DNA of 64,000 bases from Maribacter sp. ACAM166 (GCF_005771495.1 NZ_VAUW01000008.1:1-64000), one strand, 5' to 3'; positions 8,904-17,708 are shown, counted from the first letter of the stretch. A program made the numbers and translations. Notes: a model not told the origin generated them from the letters alone.

Positions 8904-9622
8904 ACATAGGTGAATTTGGTTTGTAGATAACCCCAATTTGTGGGATGGGGTATTTCGCATTCGACAAGATGTACTTTTTTTACGATGAAAGGATAGCTTT
9001 TCGATGTATCACCATTTTTTGTAGTCCCTCTTCCTACAAATACATATACCGATAATCGATATAAAAATACTGTTAATCGGCTCCGTAAACACTTTCCTAC
9101 AAAATAGATCTGTTTTTTAATTAGCCACCCTATATAGGTTCTTTTGATACTTGAATATATATTATAGCTACTAGTATAAGTTATCAAATAGGTTCTAGAT
9201 AGTTCTGGTGAGCTTTGCCGAAGTGAACTTTAAATTTAGTCTGCCTACCGAAAAGGAAAGTATCGAGAAGTATTTTGTGTACCAAAAGGGTTGTCCGGAG
9301 TGCAACCGAAAGGTTCTCAATACACTTGATTTCAAAAAGAAAAATTTAAACATCAAGTACTCTAACTGACAGTACGTTTAAATGGCTTCCTTTAACTTCG
9401 AATGAATTTTTGAGGTACGAGAAAATTCATTCGAGAAGTATTCGTATTCAAAAATGTTATCGATAATACTGCTGAGCTTGCCGAAGTATAGCGGCTTTAA
9501 AATTAAAGGATGGAAAATCAAGCACTCGAACTATCTTGGAATCTTAAATCATTAAAAATTGCTTTCAGTCTTAAATAGTAACTGTGAACTGAATACCAAG
9601 AATTAAAACTAATAACTGAATA
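8904..9622. other. Intergenic mosaic of short repeats
   Basis: No convincing gene lies in these 719 bases. The stretch contains broken pieces that recur nearby: the block at 9311-9373 (aggttctcaatacacttg...) matches 10093-10155; atcaagcactcgaact at 9517-9532 recurs at 10132-10147; and agctt(t)gccgaagt occurs at 9212 and 9475. Within 9311-9373, acttgat and atcaagt can pair across a loop of about 20 bases, and gataatcgat-like palindromes lie near 9051 and 9461. This looks like repeat debris of the kind scattered between flavobacterial genes. Longer frames here, such as 8798-9187 on the minus strand, lack any protein character. Confidence 0.55.
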
Positions 9623-10033
9623 TTAAGCCATTTTAGCTTTGTTAGCCTTGGTAATGAAATTCAACTCTCTTTTTATTTTAGAACTTTTTGATTTGTATAA
9701 ACGTGCAACTTCCGTTTTTGTCTCAAGGTTCAACTCATATGTTGATTCGATTACAATAGTTATTTCAATAGTTTCAACGTTAACATCGCTAGTAGCTGTT
9801 TGTGCTTGAGCAGTGATTCCTAAGAAGATGATAAAGATGATGGTGGCTATTGTTTTCATGACTTGCTTTGTTACACTTATATAACGCAGCAGGCCTTGTT
9901 TCACTAGGTCGTGAATCGCCAAAAAACACGTATTACTCGTTACGTTGCACGTACTCCGTTTAAGTGTAAAATCTTGTCGATAAACGACATACCGGCAAAA
10001 AACACCTTAGCGATTAAAGGTGTCGATAATCGA
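9517..10033. repeat. Direct repeat unit A, about 517 bp
   Basis: Near-perfect direct repeat of 10132-10650, offset by about 617 bp, carrying one copy of the small exported protein plus about 170 bp upstream of it. Only scattered substitutions and one or two single-base indels separate the two units. The right part holds a conserved non-coding segment (9898-10033) with several gtcgataa/cgattaa half-sites. Confidence 0.88.
9623..9859 (-). CDS. Small exported protein, copy 2
   Basis: 78-residue protein starting at the ATG at 9859 (MKTIATIIFI), with a signal peptide cleaved after TAQAQ. The mature part is about 57 residues: a Thr/Val/Glu-rich N-terminal half (DVNVETIEITI) and a strongly basic tail (YKSKSSKIKREL, then KANKAKMA). 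The tail resembles the tail of copy 1. It differs from copy 3 at only two residues (I/M and I/T in the TIEITIVIES stretch), so the duplication is recent. The longer frame upstream of this ATG has no better start. It is unrecognised, with no cysteines and no membrane segment after the signal. An envelope role or a peptide-like secreted product are both possible. Confidence 0.72.
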   Translation of the reverse strand: MKTIATIIFIIFLGITAQAQTATSDVNVETIEITIVIESTYELNLETKTEVARLYKSKSSKIKRELNFITKANKAKMA

Positions 10034-10131
10034 TGTGGGTAAGTTCTTTTCCAATTACTATAGGGCATTAAGATAGATTTGTCATCAATTAAGGTTCTCG
10101 ATACACTTGATTTCCAAAAAAAAATTTGAAC

Positions 10132-10650
10132 ATCAAGCACTCGAACTGACATTGAAACTTAAATGCATCAAAAATTACTTTCAGTCTTAAAATAGTAACT
10201 GTGAACTGAATACCAAGAATTAAAACTGATAACTGAATATTATGCCATTTTAGCTTTGTTAGCCTTGGTGATGAAATTCAATTCTCTTTTTATTTTAGAA
10301 CTTTTTGATTTGTATAAACGTGCAACTTCCGTTTTTGTCTCAAGGTTCAACTCATATGTTGATTCGGTTACAATAGTCATTTCAATAGTTTCAACGTTAA
10401 CATCGCTAGTAGCTGTTTGTGCTTGAGCAGTGATTCCTAAGAAGATGATAAAGATGATGGTAGCTATTGTTTTCATGACTTGCTTTGTTACACTTATATA
10501 ACGCAGCAGGCCTTGTTTCACTAGGTCGTGAATCGCCAAAAAACACGTATTACTCGTTACGTTGCACGTACTCCGTTTAAGTGCAAAATCTTGTCGATAA
10601 ACGACATACCAGCAAAAAACACCTTAGCGATTAAAGGTGTCGTTAATCGA
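10132..10650. repeat. Direct repeat unit B, about 519 bp
   Basis: Second copy of the unit at 9517-10033, carrying the third small exported protein gene. Homology stops abruptly after the ggtgtcg(a/t)taatcga motif (10033 in unit A, 10650 in unit B), a few bases before the M23 peptidase gene ends. That marks the duplication junction. Confidence 0.88.
10240..10476 (-). CDS. Small exported protein, copy 3
   Basis: 78 residues from the ATG at 10476, identical to copy 2 apart from two substitutions (TIEMTIVTES). The signal peptide and basic C-terminal tail are the same. That the frame is intact in both copies, and the changes in protein are few compared with the changes in flanking DNA, suggests it is coding rather than repeat noise. 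It lies on the same strand as and downstream of the M23 peptidase gene, but 182 bp of repeat DNA separate them, so cotranscription is uncertain. The function is unknown. Confidence 0.72.
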   Translation of the reverse strand: MKTIATIIFIIFLGITAQAQTATSDVNVETIEMTIVTESTYELNLETKTEVARLYKSKSSKIKRELNFITKANKAKMA

Positions 10651-10657
10651 GCTGGAT

Positions 10658-11359
10658 TTAGTCTAACTTCAATAACAGATTAGGGTCTGGGCAGTTTTTA
10701 CGATAGAAAGGTAATTGAGCCTTGGCACATACCCCTGGGTAATCACCTTGGTTACCTTCTAAATTCCGTATCATCTGAAAATGTAAATGCGGGGCATAAT
10801 TCACATTAATATCTGGTGTGCCCAATCTACCTACTATTTCGCCAGCTTTGAATTCCTTACCTACGAATAATCCATCCAAAGAATCTAATGACAAGTGACC
10901 ATATAATGTGTAAAAGGTATGAGTACCTAAAACATGTTTCAATATTATAGTCGGACCATAATCCCCAACTACATTATTATAGTCGAAACTATGTACCGTT
11001 CCATTTAAGGGTACGTTTACTATCGTTCCCGCAGCACACCAAAAATCAATTCCTAAATGAATGTTTCTAATAGGGCTACTAGTAGCCGTGAAACTTTCCG
11101 TATCATTATAAAGGTTACGTTCTTCTAAATATCCTCCATAAGCAACAATGCCCTGCTTTCGCTTTAAAACGGTATCAATGTAATTCTGGCATATGCTAAA
11201 ATCCGTAATATTAATTCCTATTAACTCTCCATTATCTTTAGAAAGATCTAAGGGTACATATGTATGAATGGGAATGATAGTATCTAAAATAGGAATGGCA
11301 TTTTTAGAAATAGAATGTAGATCGTTAAGTAGTCTGTTCATCATCCAAAAATAAATCAT
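10658..11359 (-). CDS. M23-family (LytM-like) peptidase domain protein
   Basis: Lysostaphin-fold zinc endopeptidase domain of about 233 residues. The zinc ligands are visible in HLGIDFW (His and Asp) and HLHFQ, with the TLYGHLS His between them, so the site looks complete. The C-terminus carries NCPDPN, typical of a Bacteroidota subgroup that also occurs fused to phosphotransferase and aminotransferase domains; here it stands alone. There is no evident signal peptide or membrane anchor, unusual for a peptidoglycan hydrolase, so it may act on a cytoplasmic substrate or leave the cell by another route. The start could also be the double Met at residues 6-7. Confidence 0.88.
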   Translation of the reverse strand: MIYFWMMNRLLNDLHSISKNAIPILDTIIPIHTYVPLDLSKDNGELIGINITDFSICQNYIDTVLKRKQGIVAYGGYLEERNLYNDTESFTATSSPIRNIHLGIDFWCAAGTIVNVPLNGTVHSFDYNNVVGDYGPTIILKHVLGTHTFYTLYGHLSLDSLDGLFVGKEFKAGEIVGRLGTPDINVNYAPHLHFQMIRNLEGNQGDYPGVCAKAQLPFYRKNCPDPNLLLKLD

Positions 11360-11442
11360 CCTTTGTTGTTGTTAACATTTTTTAACCCTTTAAAAAGTAA
11401 GGTCTTTGTAAATTACCTACAAACTGCAAAAAGAAAATTACT

Positions 11443-12150
11443 ATGAGACTATTACAGCTAACGTTATTGGCCTGTGCTACATTGCTAGCTACAAGTTGCC
11501 AGTCTAAAGTCAAGAAAAATGCGCTATCAGAAAATGCTGAACATATAGAAGCTGAGCATGAAGAGGTCGAGGAAGTAATTAAACTAAGTCCACAACAATT
11601 AAGCAGGTACGAAACTGCATATTTTGCGAGTGGCTGCTTTTGGTGTGTAGAAGCTATTTTCGAAAGTGTAAAAGGCGTTAAAGAAGTAGTTTCTGGCTAT
11701 GCAGGTGGAATACAAAAAAATCCAACGTACGAAGATGTAGGGTATGGAAATACCGATCATGCCGAAGCGGTTGAGGTGTATTATGACCCAAATGAAATTT
11801 CTTTCACCCAATTGGTTCAAGTTTTCTTTGGCTCACATGACCCTACTCAATTAAATAGACAAGGTCCTGATCGTGGTAAACAGTACCGTTCAATTGCTTT
11901 TTACAAAACTGACGAACAAAAGAAAATAATTGAAGGATATATGCAAGCCCTTACGGATCAAAATGTATATGGTGACGCCCTAATAACGACAGAGGTTAGC
12001 CCTTATACCGTTTTTTATAAGGCAGAGGCCTATCATCAAGATTATGAAAAAAATAATCCTACTAATTCATACATACGTAACGTTTCTATTCCTCGGTTAA
12101 ATCGATTTAAAGAAAACTTTGGAGAATATCTAAAGAAGAGTGCCCATTAA
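11443..12150 (+). CDS. msrA: Peptide-methionine (S)-S-oxide reductase MsrA, lipoprotein
   Basis: Reduces methionine-S-sulfoxide in proteins. The catalytic motif GCFWC is at residues 64-68, with C65 as the sulfenic-acid forming Cys, followed by the conserved GYAGG and the downstream block ending in YHQDY. An SPII signal (LATSC) and an acidic linker precede the domain, so this MsrA works in the envelope rather than the cytosol. No MsrB domain or msrB gene is attached. The gene is monocistronic: a hairpin with a T run follows 28 bp after the stop, and the M23 gene is divergent. Confidence 0.96.
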   Translation: MRLLQLTLLACATLLATSCQSKVKKNALSENAEHIEAEHEEVEEVIKLSPQQLSRYETAYFASGCFWCVEAIFESVKGVKEVVSGYAGGIQKNPTYEDVGYGNTDHAEAVEVYYDPNEISFTQLVQVFFGSHDPTQLNRQGPDRGKQYRSIAFYKTDEQKKIIEGYMQALTDQNVYGDALITTEVSPYTVFYKAEAYHQDYEKNNPTNSYIRNVSIPRLNRFKENFGEYLKKSAH

Positions 12151-12177
12151 AAGATCTCCCAAAATTTAGTATATTCA

Positions 12178-12203
12178 AGCGCCCAAAATAGGGCGCTTTT
12201 TTT
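12178..12203 (+). terminator. Rho-independent terminator of msrA
   Basis: Seven-base stem agcgccc/gggcgct with a 6-base loop, followed by a run of T. It is placed right after msrA and before the DUF1080 gene on the same strand. Confidence 0.85.
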
Positions 12204-12227
12204 ATAAATTATAATTTACCATAACCA

Positions 12228-13607
12228 ATGAATTTAAAAATTAATTATTTGCTTTTTACCCTAGCCTTAGCAACCCTACTAGGCGGTTGTCAACAAGAAC
12301 CGAAAGATAATACCCCTTGGGTAACTCTTTTTGATGGAGAATCACTAAACGGATGGACGCAACTTGGTGGTGAAGCCACATATACTGTTAAAGATAATGC
12401 CATCGTGGGAACGACTGTACACAAAACACCTAATTCATTTATGACATCAGATAAAATGTATGGTGATTTTATTTTAGAATTAGATTACAAAGTAGACCCT
12501 AGTATGAATTCTGGTATTCAAATTAGAAGCAATAGTTTAGCACATTATATGGATGGTCGGGTACATGGATATCAAATAGAAATAGACCCTTCTGAACGTG
12601 CTTGGAGCGCTGGCATTTATGATGAAGCGAGAAGAGGTTGGTTAAACCCAATAACCGATAATCAAGAAGCTCAAAAGGCATTTAAGCAGAATGAATGGAA
12701 CCATTATAGAATAGAGGCAATAGGTGACACCTTAAAAACATGGATCAATGAAGTACCTGCCGCATACCTAATAGACGATAAAACAGACAAAGGCTTTATA
12801 GCACTTCAAGTACATAGCATTTCTGATGAGCAGAAAGATGGAACCGATATTATCTGGAAAAACATTAAAATACTAACCGATAACCTTTCTAAATACTCAA
12901 AAAAGAGTCCGTTAAAACCAATTATCACAAACAACGCCTTAGGTGTTGACGAAGCAAAAAAAGGCTGGAAAATGTTATGGGACGGCGAAACTACTAAGGG
13001 TTGGCGAGGAGCTCGTTTAGAAGAATTTCCTTCTACGGGTTGGGATGTAAAAGACGGTATTTTGACCGTTTTATCTTCTGGTGGTGAAGAGTCTGCGGCT
13101 GGTGGAGATATTGTCACCAAAGAAATCTATGGTGATTTTGAGCTTATGCTAGATTTTAAAATTACCGAAGGTGCAAATAGCGGAATCAAATATTATGTAG
13201 ATACCGATATTAATAAAGGCCCAGGTTCTTCAATAGGATTGGAATATCAAATTTTGGACGATGCCAAGCACCCAGATGCTAAATTAGGGAATCATGATGG
13301 TAGCCGTACAATAGCTTCTCTTTACGATTTGATACAAGCGGACGTTAACAAACCGATGAATCCACCGGGTGAATGGAATACGGCACATATCGTTTCTAAA
13401 GACAACCATGTAGAACATTGGTTAAACGGAATGAAAGTTTTGGAATATGAGCGTAAAAGTGATGACTATCGAAAATTGGTATCTGAAAGCAAATATGCAA
13501 AATGGCCAAAATTTGGCGAATCTGACAAAGGACATATCCTTTTGCAAGATCATGGGGACAGCGTCTCATTTAAAAACATTAAAATAAAATCAATCATAAA
13601 AGAATAA
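12228..13607 (+). CDS. Lipoprotein with two DUF1080 (3-keto-disaccharide hydrolase) domains
   Basis: Two concanavalin-like DUF1080 domains in tandem. The first, about residues 30-215, opens with WVTLFDGESLNGW; the second, about 245-457, opens with WKMLWDGETTKGW. Each contains the YGDF...NSGI block. The SPII signal ends in LLGGC. DUF1080 proteins of Bacteroides are known to act on 3-keto-glycosides, cleaving or hydrating the oxidised sugar made by Gfo/Idh/MocA enzymes, and such an oxidoreductase gene follows only 3 bp downstream. The pair is therefore probably an operon for 3-keto-sugar metabolism outside the cytoplasm. Which glycoside is used cannot be read from sequence. Confidence 0.92.
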   Translation: MNLKINYLLFTLALATLLGGCQQEPKDNTPWVTLFDGESLNGWTQLGGEATYTVKDNAIVGTTVHKTPNSFMTSDKMYGDFILELDYKVDPSMNSGIQIRSNSLAHYMDGRVHGYQIEIDPSERAWSAGIYDEARRGWLNPITDNQEAQKAFKQNEWNHYRIEAIGDTLKTWINEVPAAYLIDDKTDKGFIALQVHSISDEQKDGTDIIWKNIKILTDNLSKYSKKSPLKPIITNNALGVDEAKKGWKMLWDGETTKGWRGARLEEFPSTGWDVKDGILTVLSSGGEESAAGGDIVTKEIYGDFELMLDFKITEGANSGIKYYVDTDINKGPGSSIGLEYQILDDAKHPDAKLGNHDGSRTIASLYDLIQADVNKPMNPPGEWNTAHIVSKDNHVEHWLNGMKVLEYERKSDDYRKLVSESKYAKWPKFGESDKGHILLQDHGDSVSFKNIKIKSIIKE

Positions 13608-13610
13608 CCT

Positions 13611-14939
13611 ATGACCACTAGAAGAAATTTTATTAAAAAAACCTCAGCAGGAACAGCTGCCGTAACTTTAGGCGGGTTAGTATTCCCTAGTAGTTCTTAT
13701 GCAAATATTCTTGGAGCCAATGATCATATTAATTGTGCCATTATCGGAGTACGTAGTAGGGCAAAAGCACATGTAAAAGCTATTAATAGAGACAAAAATG
13801 CTAAAATTATATATTCGTGTGATGTAGATGATGTCATTTTGAAAGAACATAATGGGTGGTGCCAAGAAAATATTGGGTATATACCAAAAGTAGAAAACGA
13901 CTTTAGAAAGGTATTAGAAGATAAGGATGTAGATGCTGTATTCATTGCAACACCAGAACACTGGCACGCTCCCATGGCTATTATGGCACTACAAGCTGGT
14001 AAGCATGTTTACGTAGAAAAGCCTTGTAGTCATAACCCGTTTGAAAATGACCTATTGGTAGAAGCGCATAAGAAATATGGTAAAAAGGTGCAAATGGGTA
14101 ACCAACAGCGTTCTGCCAAAACTTCGATCATGGCTATTAAAGACATTAAAGAAGGTGTTATTGGCGATGTTTATAAAGGAGAAGCTTACTATTCAAATAA
14201 CCGAGGTTCAATTGGTACAGGAAAGGTTATCGATGTTCCATCTACCTTGAACTGGGATCTTTGGCAAGGACCGGCACCAAGAGAAGACTATAAAAATAAT
14301 ATTCACCCTTACAACTGGCATTGGTTCCGCACGTATGGTACCGGCGAAATACACAATAATGGTACACATGAAATTGATATTTGTCGTTGGGCATTAGGAG
14401 TAGATTTACCGAAAACCGTAACTTCATTTGGTGGAAAATATACCTTTCAAGATGATTGGGAGTTTGTGGACAACCAACAGATAACATACACGTTTGACAA
14501 TGATAAATTTTTAACCTGGACCGGACATAGCCGAGGTATAATGAAACCAGAGCGACCTGGCCGTGGTAGCACCATGTATGGTACCAAAGGGACCATTATG
14601 TTAGACCGAAATTTCTATAAGCTTTTTGATTTAGATGGAAATCTGATTAAAGAGGAACTAGAAGGTGGTTCAAGTGAAACAACCAATACACGAGGAGAAG
14701 GACAATTGGATGTGAACCATATTGCAAATTTCTTTGCAGGAATCAGGGAAGATAAAAGTCTTCATTCTGACATTCGAGATGCAAGTGTATCTACTATGTT
14801 ATGTCATTTGGGAAATATGGCTCAAGATGCTGGTGAAACCTTAAAAATCGATACTACCACTGGTAAAGTGCTTAACAACAAAAAATCAATGGAATCATGG
14901 AAACGTACCTATGCAGAAGGATGGGAACCTAAACTATAA
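13611..14939 (+). CDS. Gfo/Idh/MocA-family oxidoreductase with Tat signal
   Basis: NAD(P)-dependent sugar oxidoreductase of 442 residues. The N-terminus is a twin-arginine signal (TTRRNFIKKTSAG) with a hydrophobic core ending near residue 30, so it is exported folded with its cofactor. The Rossmann part includes the block FIATPEHWHAP and the EKPCSHN motif with the catalytic-region Lys. The C-terminal domain has the GGKYTF and GRGSTMYG stretches typical of exported Bacteroidota members. It follows the DUF1080 gene by 3 bp. The likely role is oxidation or reduction at C3 of a glycoside feeding the DUF1080 enzyme. Confidence 0.94.
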   Translation: MTTRRNFIKKTSAGTAAVTLGGLVFPSSSYANILGANDHINCAIIGVRSRAKAHVKAINRDKNAKIIYSCDVDDVILKEHNGWCQENIGYIPKVENDFRKVLEDKDVDAVFIATPEHWHAPMAIMALQAGKHVYVEKPCSHNPFENDLLVEAHKKYGKKVQMGNQQRSAKTSIMAIKDIKEGVIGDVYKGEAYYSNNRGSIGTGKVIDVPSTLNWDLWQGPAPREDYKNNIHPYNWHWFRTYGTGEIHNNGTHEIDICRWALGVDLPKTVTSFGGKYTFQDDWEFVDNQQITYTFDNDKFLTWTGHSRGIMKPERPGRGSTMYGTKGTIMLDRNFYKLFDLDGNLIKEELEGGSSETTNTRGEGQLDVNHIANFFAGIREDKSLHSDIRDASVSTMLCHLGNMAQDAGETLKIDTTTGKVLNNKKSMESWKRTYAEGWEPKL

Positions 14940-14965
14940 AATACTTCCATTCGAACAAATATATT

Positions 14966-15000
14966 TAGACCACTTGATTCTGTTTATATCAAGTGGTCTA
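14966..15000 (+). terminator. Hairpin terminator after the DUF1080/Gfo operon
   Basis: Perfect 13-bp stem tagaccacttgat/atcaagtggtcta around a 9-base loop, 26 bp after the oxidoreductase stop. The T tract behind it is weak (atcatttta). Confidence 0.7.
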
Positions 15001-15161
15001 ATCATTTTACCTGTGCTAAAATTAAGTATTTAAAAACAATGAATGACCGATCCGATTATAAACAAGCTCTCTAACTTACTATCTATTAAATATTTACCAA
15101 ACTAATACGTACGGCTTAATTTTTTCCATACCTTAAAAGAATACGTAAACGTTCTATTGAT

Positions 15162-17708
15162 ATGAAAAAATTAAGTTCTATCGTTATCATTGGGTTGCTG
15201 AGTTTGCTATCGATTGTTTCGTTTACGAGCCTCCCACAAGAATACCTACTCTTGAAAAAAGTAAAGTCCAAACTTTTGGACTACAGCCGTAATCAGACTC
15301 CTGAAAAAACATACCTACATACAAATAAAGATTTCTATACCAATGGCGAGACCATTTGGTTTAAAACCTATTTGGTCAATGGTATTTCCCATAACGGTTC
15401 CGAAAAAAGCAATGTTGTGTATGTAGAGTTGGTTGACAAACAAGGCATTGTGGTGGCCCAACGTAAATTATTCGTCGATGAAGTTGGGGCCTCTGGTGAT
15501 ATTGAAATTGATCAAAACATAGCACAAGGCGATTATAGCCTTCGTTCATATACCAAGTATATGCTCAACGAACAGGAATCCGTCATTTATGAGAAAAATA
15601 TACCCATCTTCGTACAGCAGATAGGTAATACCATAAGCCGTGACCAGATTCCCGTAACGCAATATTTGCAAGGTTTTGAGGAAAATATGGGCAAGGCGGT
15701 CTCCGGAAGACCAAGCATCAAATTCTTCCCAGAGGGGGGCCACCTCGTCAAAGGTTTGCCCGCCACAATGGGGTTTGAGGTACTTGACGAAAAGGGTAAT
15801 GGACTGGCCCTGAAGGGCTTTATTAAAGATTCTAAAAAAAATACCGTAGAGCCTTTCGAAAGTCTAGCGTTTGGCTTAGGCAGTGTAGGGTTCACCCCTT
15901 TGCCAGGTGTGCAGTACCATGCCAGTGTCATTCTCAACGGTATCGAAGAAAAGTTTCCCCTTCCCGAAGCATTGCCAAACGGTTACGTGCTTAGCCTGAA
16001 AAATAGGGAAGACCATGTTTTGGTACAGGTGGCCAGTACCACCCAAAATGGACTTGAGGGGACCCTGTTAATAGGACACTTGCGGGGCGATATGATTTTT
16101 AAGCGCATTGGGAGCGCTGATGACCAAGCAGCCTATGCTACAAAAATCTATACCAAAGAGCTTCAAGATGGTGTGGCACAGTTCACCCTATTCAACCCTA
16201 ACGGAGAACCCATAAGTGAACGCTTGATCTTTATAGACAACCCTGAAAACGATACCCATTTAACGATTTCCTCTCCCACGACAACCTATGGCATGCGAGA
16301 GAAAGTAGAGCTTAATATGCTTTTAGTAGATGGAAACGGCGCTCCCCTTAATGGTGACTTCTCTATGGGAGTCGTGTCCAAGAACAGAAGCAAGGGCTCA
16401 GCATCGACCAACAATATAAAGAGTTGGCTCTTGTTAGATTCCGATTTGGGCGGTACCGTTCAAAACCCCGATTATTTCTTTGCCGATGATGCTAAATACC
16501 GTAAATTATTATTAGATGCACTTATGCTCACCCATGGTTGGAGAAGGTTCGTCTGGAAAGATATGCTTTCCGAAAAAGTAGACAAGATCCCTGACTACGC
16601 CCCTGAAAAAGGGATCATGATCACAGGGAAAACTACTAGGTTTGGCAACCCCAACAAGGCAAAAGAGACCGTTGCTACACTAAACCTGTATGATTGGCCC
16701 GATCTCATCAACTCAAAGCAAGAGACCGATGCCCAAGGGGAATTCAGCTTTGGCCCATTTTATTTTAATGACAGTATTGAGGCTACCGTTGAGGCGTATG
16801 ATTCTGTGCCCAAATGGGCATACAAACAAAAAAACCTCTCCATTCTGGTTTATGAGCAATCTCCCAAATTGGTCTCAAAACCTAGAAAGACAGTGCATAC
16901 CGACCGCCAGACCATTGAACTGAGCCAAAAATATCTTAGGGATGAATATCTGAAAAAAGTGACCGATTTTAACTACGACCCAAAAAAAGTGACCCGTTTG
17001 GATGAGGTTGTTGTCAAGGAAAAAAAGAGAACGAGGGAGACAGTTTTAAGACAGCTTAATTCTACCTCTGTTATGACTACCGACGCATTTACCACATCCG
17101 TGTATAAAAATTCTATTTCAGGTGCCGAGGCCATGAGCGCCTTGGATTTGGTTGGGCGTTTGCCTGGAGTATCAGTTTCTGGTCCATATCCCAATCAAAA
17201 TGTGGTCATACTGGGTATAGGAGTGAATACCTTTATGGGTTCAGACCCTTTATTTTTAGTGGATGGCAACCCGACCGATCTTAGTTTTGTCCAAGCTATG
17301 CGGGCAAACGAAGTTTCTTTCATTGATTTGCCGCGTGGTCCAGGGCTCACAATTTTTGGGTCTAGGGGCGGTAATGGTGTAATTGCCCTTTATACCAATG
17401 GCGTTTATGATCCAAACAAACAGAACACAGAGGAATATCCCGGTATTGTCAACTTCAAAATTCCCGGTTTCTACAAGGCACGGGAATTCTACAAACCTGA
17501 CTATATCAAGGAAAACCCTGAAAAACCAGATTACCGCACTACCTTGTTTTGGAAGCCAGAAATTACTTTGGACGAGGAGGGGAAATCAGCGATCGATTTT
17601 TTTACAGGGGACAAGACCGGTGAGTACTGGGTAAAAGTTGAAGGTATTACCAAAGACGGAAGGCCAGTCAACGGCTTTTACGATTTAGCGGTAGTCGAAT
17701 CAAATTGA
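15162..17708 (+). CDS. MG2-like plus TonB-plug protein without a barrel
   Basis: 848-residue exported protein. After a signal peptide (residues 1-25), a macroglobulin-like domain begins (TYLHTNKDFYTNGETIWFK, about 50-70), followed by several beta-domains. A TonB-receptor plug domain lies near 625-755 (AMSALDLVGRLPGV...FLVDGNPTD...GSRGGNGVIALYT). The 22-strand barrel of a true receptor is absent; about 90 residues follow the plug. Such proteins recur in Bacteroidota, and a role in envelope assembly or substrate capture is only inference. The gene is visibly GC-richer than its surroundings: two sampled sequence lines give 50% and 58%, against 37% in a sampled glycosyltransferase line. That suggests transfer. 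It is not followed by an operon partner. Confidence 0.85.
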   Translation: MKKLSSIVIIGLLSLLSIVSFTSLPQEYLLLKKVKSKLLDYSRNQTPEKTYLHTNKDFYTNGETIWFKTYLVNGISHNGSEKSNVVYVELVDKQGIVVAQRKLFVDEVGASGDIEIDQNIAQGDYSLRSYTKYMLNEQESVIYEKNIPIFVQQIGNTISRDQIPVTQYLQGFEENMGKAVSGRPSIKFFPEGGHLVKGLPATMGFEVLDEKGNGLALKGFIKDSKKNTVEPFESLAFGLGSVGFTPLPGVQYHASVILNGIEEKFPLPEALPNGYVLSLKNREDHVLVQVASTTQNGLEGTLLIGHLRGDMIFKRIGSADDQAAYATKIYTKELQDGVAQFTLFNPNGEPISERLIFIDNPENDTHLTISSPTTTYGMREKVELNMLLVDGNGAPLNGDFSMGVVSKNRSKGSASTNNIKSWLLLDSDLGGTVQNPDYFFADDAKYRKLLLDALMLTHGWRRFVWKDMLSEKVDKIPDYAPEKGIMITGKTTRFGNPNKAKETVATLNLYDWPDLINSKQETDAQGEFSFGPFYFNDSIEATVEAYDSVPKWAYKQKNLSILVYEQSPKLVSKPRKTVHTDRQTIELSQKYLRDEYLKKVTDFNYDPKKVTRLDEVVVKEKKRTRETVLRQLNSTSVMTTDAFTTSVYKNSISGAEAMSALDLVGRLPGVSVSGPYPNQNVVILGIGVNTFMGSDPLFLVDGNPTDLSFVQAMRANEVSFIDLPRGPGLTIFGSRGGNGVIALYTNGVYDPNKQNTEEYPGIVNFKIPGFYKAREFYKPDYIKENPEKPDYRTTLFWKPEITLDEEGKSAIDFFTGDKTGEYWVKVEGITKDGRPVNGFYDLAVVESN

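Noticed and set aside
8798-9187. 129-codon minus-strand frame in the repeat-rich gap
   Set aside because: It overlaps the small exported gene in another frame, has poor protein composition and lies in repeat debris; no homology-like motif.
15587-15937. 116-codon frame antisense to the TonB-plug gene
   Set aside because: It arises from the GC-richer composition of the real gene; no independent support.
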